NCBI RefSeq assembly: GCF_039540375.1
Contig: NZ_BAABEX010000007.1
Span: 372,001-436,000, forward strand
DNA length: 64,000 bases
Reading direction: 5' to 3'
Origin: Acidovorax_G lacteus
GTDB taxonomy: Bacteria > Pseudomonadota > Gammaproteobacteria > Burkholderiales > Burkholderiaceae_C
Below the pieces are notes generated by a model. That model did no database searches. It was not told where the DNA came from and saw nothing but the letters and a program-made list of their open reading frames with translations. Numbering within the stretch: the first letter of the stretch is position 1; each line of letters starts with the position of its first letter. Below, one piece after another: positions 32,463-43,801 of this stretch. Position numbers and translations under genes: made by a program.

Positions 32463-33494
32463 TCAACCGCGCAGGGTGCGCTGCACCTCGGCCAGCGCCG
32501 CGCCCCCGGCGCGGCGGCCAAAGGCCGCGTACGCGGGTTCGGCCGCTGCGCGCAGGGCGGCGCGGTCGGTGGCGGTCGCGTTGTGAATGTGCAAGCCCGG
32601 CACCTGCCGCAGGTGGGCCAACGCGACCTGTTCCAGCGCGGCGGCGCGCGCATTGCCTTCGGCCAGTGCGGCGGCAGCGGCCTCGCGCAGCCAGGTCTGC
32701 TCGTGCGGGGCCAGGCGCGCCCACATGCGCTGGCCCGCCACCAGCGCGTAGCCCAGGTAACCGTGCGATGTCTGCGTCAGGTGCCCCTGCACGGCCGCCA
32801 GCCCTTGCGTGTCAAAGTTGCTCAGCGTGTTCTCTGCGCCGTCCACCACCGCCCGCTCCAACGCGCGCCGTGTCTCAGCAAACGGCAGGGCCACCGGTTC
32901 GGCGCCCCAGGCCCGCATCTGCGCCGACAGCACGGCCGAGGGCTGGATGCGCAGGCGCAACCCGGCCAGGTCGGCTGGCTGGCGCAGCACGCGCGGCCCG
33001 CTCAGGTGCTTGAAGCCGTTGTCCAGGTAGCCCAGGCCCACCATGTCGCGCTGGGCCAGCGCGCCCAGCAGCCGTGCGCCGATAGGGCCTTGGGTGATGC
33101 GCCGCACCTGCGGCAGGTTGTCAAACAGCAGCGGCAGGTCGAACAGTTCAAAGGCCGGAAACCCGCCCGCCGCAAACTTCGAGAGCGAAGGCGCGAGCAG
33201 GTCCACCGCGCCCAGGCGCAGCGCTTCCAGCTCGTCTTCGTCGCCGTACAGCTGTGAATCGGGATAGACCTCCAGCGCCATGCGCCCGCCCGACTGCGCC
33301 TGCAGATGGCGCTGCAGCGCGCGCGCCATGGTGCCCTTGGGCGTATCCTCGGTGACCACGTGCGACAGCCGCAGGCGGCGCACAGCCCCGCTGGCCACCG
33401 GCCCCGCAACCGCCCACCCGGCCAGGCCTGTGGCCGCCGCTGTGAGCCAGCGGCGGCGCCGGATCGCCGGTGTGGACGTTTGAACTTTCTGCAT
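32463..33494 (-). CDS. DctP-like TRAP-type dicarboxylate-binding protein (orphan)
   Basis: This 343-residue periplasmic binding protein has a Tat-like or Sec signal (RRRRWLTAAATGLAGWAVAGPVASG). The DctP-family core follows: LRLSHVVTEDTPKGTMARALQRHLQAQSGGRMALEVYPDSQLYGDEDELEALRLGAVDLLAPS, GLRLRIQPSAVLSAQMRAWGAEPVALPFAET, with the Arg that binds the substrate carboxylate. No DctQ or DctM membrane subunit is nearby. It sits between dctA and the DctSR-like genes, so it may serve as co-sensor, as B. subtilis DctB does for DctS/DctA. Its start codon overlaps that of the divergent sensor kinase. Confidence 0.85.
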   Translation of the reverse strand: MQKVQTSTPAIRRRRWLTAAATGLAGWAVAGPVASGAVRRLRLSHVVTEDTPKGTMARALQRHLQAQSGGRMALEVYPDSQLYGDEDELEALRLGAVDLLAPSLSKFAAGGFPAFELFDLPLLFDNLPQVRRITQGPIGARLLGALAQRDMVGLGYLDNGFKHLSGPRVLRQPADLAGLRLRIQPSAVLSAQMRAWGAEPVALPFAETRRALERAVVDGAENTLSNFDTQGLAAVQGHLTQTSHGYLGYALVAGQRMWARLAPHEQTWLREAAAAALAEGNARAAALEQVALAHLRQVPGLHIHNATATDRAALRAAAEPAYAAFGRRAGGAALAEVQRTLRG

Positions 33495-35433
33495 GGAGCC
33501 GATGCTACCCCCGACACCGCCTGCCGAACCCGCCCTGGCGTGGGACGGCCCGCCCCCCGACAGTGTGGCCGCCGTGCCGCGCCGCACGCTGTGGGCGCTG
33601 CTGGCCATGCTCGCGCTGGTGGTGCTGTCGGTGGCGCTGCTCGTGGCCTACCTGCAGCGCGAAGAAGCCCAAGACCGCCAGCGCCGCCAGAATGCCGACG
33701 CCGAGTGGCTCGACCAGACGCTGCGCTTTCAGTTGCGGCGGCTCGAATCCGACCTGCTGCTGGCCGCTGCGGCCCCCGCGGGTGCTAACACCGCCTTGCC
33801 CCGCGCGGGCACGCTGTGGCGCACCACGGGCGTGGTGCGCGCGCGGCTGCCGCTGCGCTGCTTGGGCGCGCCACCGGCGGCCGACGGGGCCGAAGCCCTG
33901 CCGCACCCGGCCGAACTGCGCACCTTGCTCGACACCGTGTACGGCCTGCAGCGCAGCGCCTACGCAGGCCCTTTGCCCGCCGCCGAGGGCCGCCCGGCCA
34001 CGCTGTGGCTGGCCTTGCCGCTGCCCGGCCGGGGCGATGGCTGCTTACTGGCCGAATTGGGCCTCGATGCGCTGCTCGACGCGGCTGTGCCCGCCTGGTT
34101 TGCGCAGGAGCACCACCTGCGTGTGCTGTGGGACCCTCTGGCCTGGCCGCCCGCAGGCGGCAGCGCCTACGAGGCGCCGGTGCAATTGCCCGGCGCAGCC
34201 TTGCGCCTGGCCGTGGAGCCACTGGCCGAGCGCACGCCGCTTGCACCCCGGGTGTTCTTCGGCGTGGCGATGTTGGCCTTGCTGGGCATGCTGGCCCTGC
34301 TGGCCCTGCTGCTGCGCGACGCGGCCCGCCGCCGCCGGGTGGAGGCGCAGTTGCAGGCCCAGCGCACGCTGCGCGCTGCGCTGGAGCGCGCCGCCCCCGT
34401 GGGCCTGGTGGCCTGGGACGCGCAGGGCACGCTGCGTTCGGTCAACGCGGCCTTCCGCCACACGCTGGGCATGGCGGATGGACGCGATGCCGAGCGCCCG
34501 CCGTTCTGGCCCCTGCCCCTGCGCGACGCTGCGCAGCCGTTTCCGACCTGCTGCGGCCTGGCCGCGGCACCGGGCGAATCGCTGGAGACCGCCCTGCCCC
34601 GCCCAGGTGCGGAACCCGTGGAAATGCTGGTGCAGGTGGCACCGCTGACCCAGCCCGACGGCCGCACGCTGGGCTGGGTGGGCGCGTTTCTCGACATCAC
34701 CGAGCGCCGCGCGGCCGAACGGCTGGCGGCCGAGCAGCAGCGCAAGCTCGACGCCTCGGGCCGGCTGATCGCCGTGGGCGAGGTGGCGTCCACGCTCGCG
34801 CACGAACTCAACCAGCCGCTGGGCGCGCTGAGCAGCTTTGCGCACGGCCTGCTCAACCGGGTACAAGCCCAGCGCATCAACCCCGACGAGCTGGCCAGCG
34901 TGGTCGAGCGCATGGCCCGCATGGCCGACAAGGCAGGCCGCGTGATCCAGCGCGCCAACCAGCTTGCGCGCCGCCAGCACGCCACCCGCGAGCCACTGGA
35001 CCTGTGCGCACTGGCGCAGCAGATGGCGCTGCCACCGGGGGTGCGGCTGGCGCTCGATGTGCCGCCTGGCCCCTGCACCGTGCCCGCCGACGGGCTGCTG
35101 CTGGAGCACGCGCTGCGCAACCTGCTGGCCAACGCGGCCGAATGGGCGCTGCACGCGCAGCCCGCGGATGCCCAGGTGCTGCTGCGCGTGCTGCCAGCCA
35201 CCGAGGGCGCCGCCGAAGTCGGCCTGTGCGTGGAAGACAACGGCCCGGGCGTGCCCGACGACCAACGCACAGCCATCTTCGACGCCTTCACCAGCCACAA
35301 ACCTGGCGGCATGGGCATGGGCCTGTCCATCTGCCGCTCGGTGGCCGAAGCGCACGGCGGGCGCATCACCGTCGAGCGCAGCGCGCAGTTGCACGGGGCA
35401 CAATTCACGCTGTGGTTGCCCAACACGCCCTGA
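33493..35433 (+). CDS. DctS-like sensor histidine kinase
   Basis: This 646-residue kinase has a membrane helix (about 32-54), a periplasmic domain, a second helix (about 255-278), a PAS domain (about 295-410), a dimerisation domain with His437 in ASTLAHELNQPLGALSSF, and an ATPase domain (NLLANAAEWA, EDNGPGVPDDQRTAIFDAFTSHKPGGMGMGLSICRSV). The shape matches DctS of C4-dicarboxylate systems. The ATG at 33493 overlaps the divergent dctP start by two bases; an ATG at 33502 would also work. The response-regulator gene overlaps its 3' end by 22 bp. Confidence 0.86.
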   Translation: MEPMLPPTPPAEPALAWDGPPPDSVAAVPRRTLWALLAMLALVVLSVALLVAYLQREEAQDRQRRQNADAEWLDQTLRFQLRRLESDLLLAAAAPAGANTALPRAGTLWRTTGVVRARLPLRCLGAPPAADGAEALPHPAELRTLLDTVYGLQRSAYAGPLPAAEGRPATLWLALPLPGRGDGCLLAELGLDALLDAAVPAWFAQEHHLRVLWDPLAWPPAGGSAYEAPVQLPGAALRLAVEPLAERTPLAPRVFFGVAMLALLGMLALLALLLRDAARRRRVEAQLQAQRTLRAALERAAPVGLVAWDAQGTLRSVNAAFRHTLGMADGRDAERPPFWPLPLRDAAQPFPTCCGLAAAPGESLETALPRPGAEPVEMLVQVAPLTQPDGRTLGWVGAFLDITERRAAERLAAEQQRKLDASGRLIAVGEVASTLAHELNQPLGALSSFAHGLLNRVQAQRINPDELASVVERMARMADKAGRVIQRANQLARRQHATREPLDLCALAQQMALPPGVRLALDVPPGPCTVPADGLLLEHALRNLLANAAEWALHAQPADAQVLLRVLPATEGAAEVGLCVEDNGPGVPDDQRTAIFDAFTSHKPGGMGMGLSICRSVAEAHGGRITVERSAQLHGAQFTLWLPNTP

Positions 35434-36125
35434 ACCCGCTGGTGCACGTCGTGGACGACGATGCCGACTTCCGCGACGGCCTGGCCTGGCTGCTGGATTC
35501 GCGCGGGCTGCCGGTGCGCACCTGGGCCGACGGTGCCAGCTTCTGGCAGCACGTGGGCAACACGCCCGGCCCCTGGGAGCCCTGCGTGGTGCTGCTCGAC
35601 ATCCGCATGGAGCCGCTGTCGGGCCTGGCGGTGTTCGAGCGGCTGCGCGAGCGCGGCTGGCCCTGGCCGGTGCTGTTTCTCACCGGGCATGGCGACGTAG
35701 GCATGGCCGTGGCCGCCGTCAAGAACGGGGCCTGGGATTTTCTGGAAAAGCCCTTCCAGGACAACCAGCTGGTGGACCGCGTGGACGCTGCGCGTGCCGA
35801 GGCCCTGGCGCGGCATGCGGCCGAAGGCGAGCGCCTGGCGTTCCAGCGCGCCCTGGCCCAGTTGAGCGCACGCGAGCGCGAGGTGCTGGACGAGCTGCTG
35901 CAGGGCCACTACAACAAGAACATTGCCGACCACCTGGGCATCACGCAGCGCACGGTGGAATTCCACCGCGCGAACATCTTCGACAAGCTGGGCGTGCAGT
36001 CGGCCGTAGAACTGGCCCACCGCATGGGGCGCTACGCGGCGCCCGCACCGACCGCCACCGCGCCCGCAATGCCGACGCCCGCCAGCGCAGCACCCGGCAC
36101 CATGCTGCCGCCAGACCAAGCCTGA
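35412..36125 (+). CDS. DctR-like response regulator (FixJ/NarL class)
   Basis: This regulator of about 237 residues has a receiver domain (VHVVDDDADFRDGLAWLLD, phospho-acceptor Asp63 in CVVLLDIRMEPLSG, the Thr of LFLTGHGD and Lys of FLEKPFQ). Its C-terminal LuxR-type helix-turn-helix is LSAREREVLDELLQGHYNKNIADHLGITQRTVEFHRANIFDKLGV. The C-terminus is a flexible Pro/Ala tail. The exact start is uncertain: a GTG at 35412 inside the kinase gene, or a GTG at 35442. It probably activates dctA and the binding-protein gene in response to dicarboxylates (inference). Confidence 0.86.
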   Translation: MVAQHALNPLVHVVDDDADFRDGLAWLLDSRGLPVRTWADGASFWQHVGNTPGPWEPCVVLLDIRMEPLSGLAVFERLRERGWPWPVLFLTGHGDVGMAVAAVKNGAWDFLEKPFQDNQLVDRVDAARAEALARHAAEGERLAFQRALAQLSAREREVLDELLQGHYNKNIADHLGITQRTVEFHRANIFDKLGVQSAVELAHRMGRYAAPAPTATAPAMPTPASAAPGTMLPPDQA

Positions 36126-36136
36126 CGCGCGGGCGT

Positions 36137-36616
36137 TCAGCCCAGCGCGGCGATCACCTCGGGCGGGGCCTGCACCAGCTCGATCAGCACACCCTCGCCC
36201 GCAATCGGAAACTCGTCGTTGCTTTTGGGGTGCAAAAAGGTGATGTCGTAGCCCGCCGCGCCCTTGCGGATGCCCCCCGGCGCAAAGCGCACGCCTTGGG
36301 CGGTCAGCCATTCGACGGCCTTGGGCAGATCGTCGATCCACAGGCCGATGTGGTTGAGCGGCGTGGTGTGCACAGCCGGTTTTTTCTCGATGTCGAGCGG
36401 CTGCATGATGTCCACCTCGACCTTGTACGGGCCCTGCCCCATCGCAAGAATGTCTTCGTCCACGTTCTCGCGCTCGCTCTGGAAGGTGCCGGTCTGCTCA
36501 AGGCCCAGCATGTCCACCCACAGGGTTTTCATGCGCTGCTTGTCGGTGCCGCCGATGGCGACCTGCTGGATGCCGAGCACGCGAAACGGCCGGGCCGACG
36601 GGGTGGGAAGGGTCAT
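36137..36616 (-). CDS. VOC-family protein, probable methylmalonyl-CoA epimerase
   Basis: This 159-residue protein has two VOC (glyoxalase-fold) half-modules. The first is LGIQQVAIGGTDKQRMKTLWVDMLGLE and the second LNHIGLWIDDLPKAVEWLTAQGVRFAPGGI. It ends in GVLIELVQAP, with His and Glu ligands at the expected places. It is the last gene of the propionate operon, so the likely role is epimerising (S)- to (R)-methylmalonyl-CoA, a step otherwise missing in the cluster. Sequence is more divergent than textbook epimerases, so the function rests partly on context. The dispersed repeat separates it from pccA. Confidence 0.7.
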   Translation of the reverse strand: MTLPTPSARPFRVLGIQQVAIGGTDKQRMKTLWVDMLGLEQTGTFQSERENVDEDILAMGQGPYKVEVDIMQPLDIEKKPAVHTTPLNHIGLWIDDLPKAVEWLTAQGVRFAPGGIRKGAAGYDITFLHPKSNDEFPIAGEGVLIELVQAPPEVIAALG

Positions 36617-36689
36617 GGCTGCAATCGATGTGAAAAGGCTGAGGGAGAGGAAGGCCAGCGGCCGCAGACTTCGATGCTATGCTTTTGAT

Positions 36690-36723
36690 AGCTGCTCGTG
36701 CTTGAATCATAAGCACGAGCAGC
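36690..36723 (+). repeat. Dispersed palindromic element, copy 5
   Basis: The core AGCTGCTCGTGCTT, loop GAATCAT, AAGCACGAGCAGC has a perfect 13-bp stem. The left flank is TGCTTTTGAT. It lies in the 159-bp gap between pccA and the VOC gene of the same operon. Confidence 0.88.
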
Positions 36724-36775
36724 CGATTGGGCATGCAATGCATCTGTGACGCGACAGCCGTTGCCAGCGATCGGC

Positions 36776-38824
36776 TTACTGGAATTCGAGGATCACCTGG
36801 TCCACGGCCAGCGATTCGCCCTTGGTGGCGACGATCTTGCCCACCACGCCGTCTTGCGCGGCGAACAGGATGTTCTCCATCTTCATGGCCTCGATCACGG
36901 CCAGTTTTTCGCCCGCCTGGACCTTCTGGCCCGGCTGCACGGCCACATCGACCAGCAGGCCCGGCATGGGCGAGAGCAGGAACTTCGACAGATCCGGCGG
37001 CGCCTTGAAGGGCATGAGCTGGTGCAGGCGCGCGCCCAGCGGCGACAGCACCATGGCGTCGAGCTGCGTGCCGTTGTGCGCAATGCGCAGCGCCAGCGGG
37101 TTCTTGCCCGCGCCGCGCTCCACCTGGGCCGTGAACGGGCGGCCGTTGCAGGTGCCCTGCACGCGGATCTGGCCCAGGCTGGCGCTGCTGGCGATCTGGT
37201 AGGTGGCGTCTCCCACGGTGATGGCCGAAGAGCCCGACTGGCCTTCAAAGTCCGTCACCGACACGGCGTGGTGCGCGTTCTGGCCCTCGGCGCCCAGCGA
37301 CACCACCACAAACTGCTCGCCCACCTTGACCTCGTGCCCGGCCAGCTGGCCGCTGATGCCAGAGGCCCGCGCACGGTAGCGGCGGTGCATGTAGGCCGCC
37401 AGCGCCACCAGGAACAGCGGGTCGTCGTGCGGCACGTCTTCCGCATGGAAGCCCTTGCCGTAGTGCTCGGCAATGAAGCCGGTGTTGAACTGGCCCGACA
37501 CGAACTTCGGGTGCGCGAGCAGCGCGGCCTGGAACGGGATGTTGCTGCTGATGCCGCGGATCACGAAGCCGTTGAGGGCCTCGCGCATCTTGGCAATCGC
37601 GTCGTTGCGGTCGGTGCCGTGCACGATAAGCTTGGCGATCATCGAGTCGTAGTACATCGGGATCTCGCCACCCTCGTACACGCCCGTGTCCACACGCACG
37701 CCCAGCTTCTTGCTGGTATCGGACTGGAACATGGTCTGCTCGGGCGCCTGAAAACGCACCAGGCGGCCCGTGGACGGCAGGAAGTTGCGGAACGGGTCTT
37801 CCGCGTTGATGCGGCACTCGATCGCCCAGCCGTCGCGCTTCACGTCGGCTTGCGTGAGGGGCAGCTTCTCGCCCGCGGCCACGCGGATCATCAGCTCCAC
37901 CAGGTCCAGGCCGGTGATGCACTCCGTCACCGGGTGCTCCACCTGCAGGCGGGTGTTCATCTCCAGAAAGTAGAAGTCCTGGTCCTTGCCGACCACGAAC
38001 TCCACCGTACCGGCCGATTGGTACTTCACCGCCTTGGCCAGCGCCACAGCCTGCTCGCCCATGGCCTTGCGGGTGGCGTCGCTGATGAAGGGCGATGGTG
38101 CCTCTTCAATCACCTTCTGGTGACGGCGCTGGATGGAGCATTCGCGCTCGTTCAGGTAGATCACATTGCCGTGGCTGTCACCCAGGATCTGGATCTCGAT
38201 GTGGCGCGGCTCCTGCACAAACTTCTCGATGAAGATGCGGTCGTCGCCGAAGCTGTTGCGTGCTTCGTTCTGGCAGCTCGCAAAGCCCTCGAACGCTTCC
38301 TTGTCGTTGTAGGCCACGCGCAGGCCCTTGCCGCCGCCGCCCGCGCTGGCCTTGATCATCACGGGGTAGCCGATGCCCTTGGCGATTTCCACCGCCTGCT
38401 CGGGGCCCGCAATCGCGTCGTTGTAGCCCGGAATGGTGTTGACCTTGGCCTCGTTGGCCAGCTTCTTCGATGCGATCTTGTCGCCCATGGCCGCAATCGA
38501 ATGCGCCTTGGGGCCGATGAAGGCAATGCCCTCGTCTTCGCAGCGCTGGGCAAAGGCTTCGTTTTCAGAAAGGAAGCCGTAGCCCGGGTGGATGGCCTGT
38601 GCGCCCGTCTGCTTGGCGGCGGCAATGATCTTGTCGGCCTGCAGGTACGACTCGCGCGAAGGTGCCGCGCCAATATGCACGGCCTCGTCGGCCAGCTTGA
38701 CGTGACGCGCTTCCTTGTCGGCGTCGGAATAAACCGCCACGGTCTTGATGCCCATCTTGCGGGCAGTAGCGATGACGCGGCAGGCGATCTCACCGCGGTT
38801 GGCAATCAGAATTTTCGTAAACAT
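36776..38824 (-). CDS. pccA: Propionyl/acetyl-CoA carboxylase biotin-containing alpha subunit
   Basis: This 682-residue protein has a biotin carboxylase half (MFTKILIANRGEIACRVIATARKMGI, ATP-grasp GGGGKGLRVAYND, EMNTRLQVEHPVTECITGLDLVE), a linking BT region and a C-terminal biotinyl domain with EAMKMEN, where Lys648 carries biotin. It carboxylates biotin with ATP and bicarbonate, and the PccB subunit transfers the carboxyl group to propionyl-CoA. It follows pccB by 21 bp. The C-terminal spacing and cluster place it in propionyl-CoA metabolism. Confidence 0.95.
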   Translation of the reverse strand: MFTKILIANRGEIACRVIATARKMGIKTVAVYSDADKEARHVKLADEAVHIGAAPSRESYLQADKIIAAAKQTGAQAIHPGYGFLSENEAFAQRCEDEGIAFIGPKAHSIAAMGDKIASKKLANEAKVNTIPGYNDAIAGPEQAVEIAKGIGYPVMIKASAGGGGKGLRVAYNDKEAFEGFASCQNEARNSFGDDRIFIEKFVQEPRHIEIQILGDSHGNVIYLNERECSIQRRHQKVIEEAPSPFISDATRKAMGEQAVALAKAVKYQSAGTVEFVVGKDQDFYFLEMNTRLQVEHPVTECITGLDLVELMIRVAAGEKLPLTQADVKRDGWAIECRINAEDPFRNFLPSTGRLVRFQAPEQTMFQSDTSKKLGVRVDTGVYEGGEIPMYYDSMIAKLIVHGTDRNDAIAKMREALNGFVIRGISSNIPFQAALLAHPKFVSGQFNTGFIAEHYGKGFHAEDVPHDDPLFLVALAAYMHRRYRARASGISGQLAGHEVKVGEQFVVVSLGAEGQNAHHAVSVTDFEGQSGSSAITVGDATYQIASSASLGQIRVQGTCNGRPFTAQVERGAGKNPLALRIAHNGTQLDAMVLSPLGARLHQLMPFKAPPDLSKFLLSPMPGLLVDVAVQPGQKVQAGEKLAVIEAMKMENILFAAQDGVVGKIVATKGESLAVDQVILEFQ

Positions 38825-38845
38825 GCTGTTGTTCTCCGCGTCCGC

Positions 38846-40378
38846 TCAAAGGGGAATGTTCCCGTGCTTGCGCCAAGGGTTCTCGATCTTCTTGTTCTGC
38901 AGCATCACCAGCGAACGGCAGATGCGCTTGCGTGTCTCGTGCGGCAGGATCACGTCGTCGATGAAGCCGCGTGCACCCGCCACAAACGGGTTGGCAAAGC
39001 GCTGCTTGTATTCCGCCTCGCGGGCCGCGAGCTTGGCGGGGTCGTTCTTGTCTTCGCGGAAGATGATTTCCACCGCGCCCTTGGCGCCCATCACCGCAAT
39101 CTCGGCGTTGGGCCAGGCCAGGTTCACGTCGCCGCGCAGGTGCTTGCTGGCCATCACGTCGTACGCACCGCCGTAGGCCTTGCGGGTGATGACGGTGATC
39201 TTAGGCACGGTGCACTCGGCATACGCGTACAGCAGCTTCGCCCCGTGCTTGATGATGCCGCCGTACTCTTGGCTGGTGCCGGGCATGAATCCGGGCACGT
39301 CCACAAACGTGACCACGGGAATGTTGAACGCATCGCAAAAGCGCACAAAGCGCGCGGCCTTGATGCTGGACTTGATGTCTAGGCACCCAGCCAGCACCAG
39401 CGGCTGGTTGGCCACGATGCCGACGACGTTGCCTTCCATGCGGGCAAAGCCAATGAGGATGTTCTTGGCGTATTCGGGCTGCAGCTCGAAGAAGTCGCCG
39501 TCGTCCACCGTCTTGAGGATCAGCTCCTTCATGTCGTACGGCTTGTTCGGGTTCTCGGGCACCAGCGTGTCCAGGCTCAGGTCCATGCGGTCGGCCGGGT
39601 CGTTGCTCTTGCGCACCGGGGCTTTCTCGCGGTTGTTGAGCGGCAGGTAGTTGTACAGGCGCCGCAGCATCATGATGGCTTCGACATCGTTCTCGAACGC
39701 CATGTCGGCCACGCCGCTCTTGGTGGTGTGGGTGATGGCCCCGCCCAGCTCTTCGGCCGTGACTTCTTCGTGCGTCACGGTCTTCACCACTTCAGGGCCG
39801 GTCACGAACATGTAGCTGCTGTCCTTGACCATGAAAATGAAGTCTGTCATGGCCGGGCTGTACACCGCGCCACCGGCGCAGGGGCCCATGATCATGCTGA
39901 TCTGCGGCACCACGCCCGAGGCCAGCACGTTCTTCTGGAACACGTCGGCATAGCCGCCCAGGGACGCCACGCCTTCTTGAATACGCGCGCCGCCCGAGTC
40001 GTTGAGGCCGATGACTGGTGCGCCCACCTTCATGGCCTGGTCCATGATCTTGCAGATCTTTTCGGCGTGGGTCTCCGACAGCGCCCCGCCGAACACGGTG
40101 AAGTCCTGGCTGAAGACGAACACCAGGCGGCCGTTGATCATGCCGTAGCCCGTGACCACGCCATCGCCCGGGATTTTGTTGTCCTGCATGCCGAAGTCGG
40201 TGCAGCGGTGCTCGACGAACATGTCCCACTCTTCGAAGGTGCCGTCGTCCAGCAGCAGCTCAATGCGCTCGCGCGCCGTGAGCTTGCCCTTCTTGTGCTG
40301 GGCGTCGATGCGCTTGAGGCCCCCGCCCAGGCGGGCGAGTTCGCGCTTTTTCTCCAGTTGGTCGAGGATGTCTTGCAT
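38846..40378 (-). CDS. pccB: Propionyl-CoA carboxylase carboxyltransferase beta subunit
   Basis: This 510-residue carboxyltransferase has the N-terminal acyl-CoA domain (GLKRIDAQHKKGKLTARERIELLLDDGTFEE, GGARIQEGVASLGGYADVF, PCAGGAVYSPAMTDFIFMV). Its C-terminal carboxybiotin domain includes FFELQPEYAKNILIGFARMEG and VPGFMPGTSQEYGGIIKHGAKLLYAYAE. The GCAGGAVYSPA-type oxyanion hole is intact. It is placed between meaB (36 bp) and pccA (21 bp), confirming an assembled PCC. Confidence 0.95.
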   Translation of the reverse strand: MQDILDQLEKKRELARLGGGLKRIDAQHKKGKLTARERIELLLDDGTFEEWDMFVEHRCTDFGMQDNKIPGDGVVTGYGMINGRLVFVFSQDFTVFGGALSETHAEKICKIMDQAMKVGAPVIGLNDSGGARIQEGVASLGGYADVFQKNVLASGVVPQISMIMGPCAGGAVYSPAMTDFIFMVKDSSYMFVTGPEVVKTVTHEEVTAEELGGAITHTTKSGVADMAFENDVEAIMMLRRLYNYLPLNNREKAPVRKSNDPADRMDLSLDTLVPENPNKPYDMKELILKTVDDGDFFELQPEYAKNILIGFARMEGNVVGIVANQPLVLAGCLDIKSSIKAARFVRFCDAFNIPVVTFVDVPGFMPGTSQEYGGIIKHGAKLLYAYAECTVPKITVITRKAYGGAYDVMASKHLRGDVNLAWPNAEIAVMGAKGAVEIIFREDKNDPAKLAAREAEYKQRFANPFVAGARGFIDDVILPHETRKRICRSLVMLQNKKIENPWRKHGNIPL

Positions 40379-40414
40379 GGTCGGTCCTTCGGTTGAATGC
40401 GGTCTGCGATGCGG

Positions 40415-41481
40415 TCAGGCGGCCGGGGATGGCGCTGGCGCGGGTTGGTTTGCTATGGATTCAATAGCTGCTTGTGCTTGATCTTGCTGGGCCGCAAGCA
40501 GATTGCGTGCTGCAGTCGAGGCGGCCACGCGCCCGGCGGCCACGTCCTGCTGCAACTGCGGCAACAGGGCCCGCACAGCCGGGTGCTGGCGAAACGCCTG
40601 CTTAAGCCCCGCGTCGATGCGCTCCCACATCCAGGCCAGCGCCTGCTGCTGGCGGCGGCTGGCCAGGCGGCCGTTGGCTGTCTGCAGGCGGCGAAACTCC
40701 GACACCGCGGCCCAGAAGCCGTCCACGCCCTGCGCGTGCAGCGCGCTGATCTGCACCACCTTCGGGTGCCACAGGCGGTCGTCGTGGTGCGCGTGTTCGG
40801 GGTTGCCGTGCTGGCTGAGCAGGCGCAGGCTGGAGGTGATCTGCGCCTCGGCCCGCGTGGCTGCGTGCTTGTCGAGATCGGCCTTGTTGATGACCACCAA
40901 ATCGGCAATCTCCATCACGCCTTTCTTGATGGCCTGCAGGTCGTCGCCCGCGTTGGGCAGCTGCATCAGCACGAACATGTCGGTCATGCCCGCCACGGCA
41001 ATCTCGGACTGGCCCACGCCCACGGTCTCGACGATCACCACGTCGTAGCCCGCGGCTTCGCAGACCAGCATGGCCTCGCGCGTTTTCTCGGCCACACCGC
41101 CCAGCGTGCCGCTGCTCGGGCTGGGGCGGATGTAGGCTTTTTCGTGCACCGACAGGTGCTCCATGCGCGTCTTGTCGCCCAGGATGGAGCCGCCCGAGAC
41201 GGTGGACGAAGGGTCGATGGTGAGCACCGCCACACGGTGGCCCAGGCCGATCAGGTACAGGCCCAGCGCTTCAATGAAGGTGCTTTTGCCCACGCCGGGC
41301 ACGCCGCTGATGCCCAGGCGGAAGGCTTGGCCCGTGTGCGGCAGCAGCGCCGTGAGCAGCCCGTCGGCCTGCGCGCGGTGGTCTGCGCGGGTGGATTCGA
41401 GCAGCGTGATGGCTTTGGCCATGGCGCGGCGTTGCACGCCGCCCGTGCCCTGGACCACCCCCTCGCGGATGGCGTCTGGCG

Positions 41482-41485
<4 letters not shown>
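40415..41485 (-). CDS. meaB: MeaB-type GTPase, methylmalonyl-CoA mutase chaperone
   Basis: This 356-residue G3E-class GTPase protects and reloads B12 in methylmalonyl-CoA mutase. The P-loop GVPGVGKS is at 61-68, the Asp switch motif is in LTIDPSSTVSGGSILGDKTRM, and NKAD lies near residue 200. The stop of the mutase overlaps its ATG by 4 bp. The C-terminal 15-20 residues (QAQAAIESIA region, then an Ala/Pro tail) are encoded partly by a half-copy of the dispersed repeat, so the natural end may have been extended or replaced. Confidence 0.92.
40466..40482 (+). repeat. Dispersed palindromic element, half-copy 6, inside meaB
   Basis: The half-element AGCTGCTTGTGCTTGAT with the flank TTTGCTATGGATTCAAT is in frame within the last codons of meaB. 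Read on the minus strand it encodes an Ile-Gln-Ala-rich tail. The second palindrome arm is absent or decayed. Confidence 0.75.
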
Positions 41486-43647
<2,162 letters not shown>

Positions 43648-43763
43648 GGCTGTCGGTACTCCGGGCTGGGCTGACACGGTCGGATGGCGACCCCGAAACA
43701 CCTGCGGCAGAAGGCCCGCGGTGATTCAAGGATGTGGCAGCAAGTTTACATCATTCATAATTA

Positions 43764-43794
43764 TTGATTCAAAATATTGCCGCCGGCTTACAAT
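43764..43794 (+). promoter_or_regulatory. Possible promoter of the GntR regulator
   Basis: TTGATT and TACAAT separated by 19 bp lie in a markedly AT-rich segment upstream of the GntR start. The -10 box would end 8 bp before the ATG, so the transcript could be nearly leaderless; no Shine-Dalgarno is seen. The spacer is longer than ideal. Confidence 0.35.
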
Positions 43795-43801
43795 CCCTGT
43801 C

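Noticed and set aside
36746..39382. An 878-codon open frame on the plus strand opposite pccA and pccB
   Set aside because: The minus strand encodes complete PccA and PccB with catalytic motifs. The plus-strand product is rich in His, Leu and Arg without recognisable domains and has no ribosome-binding site.
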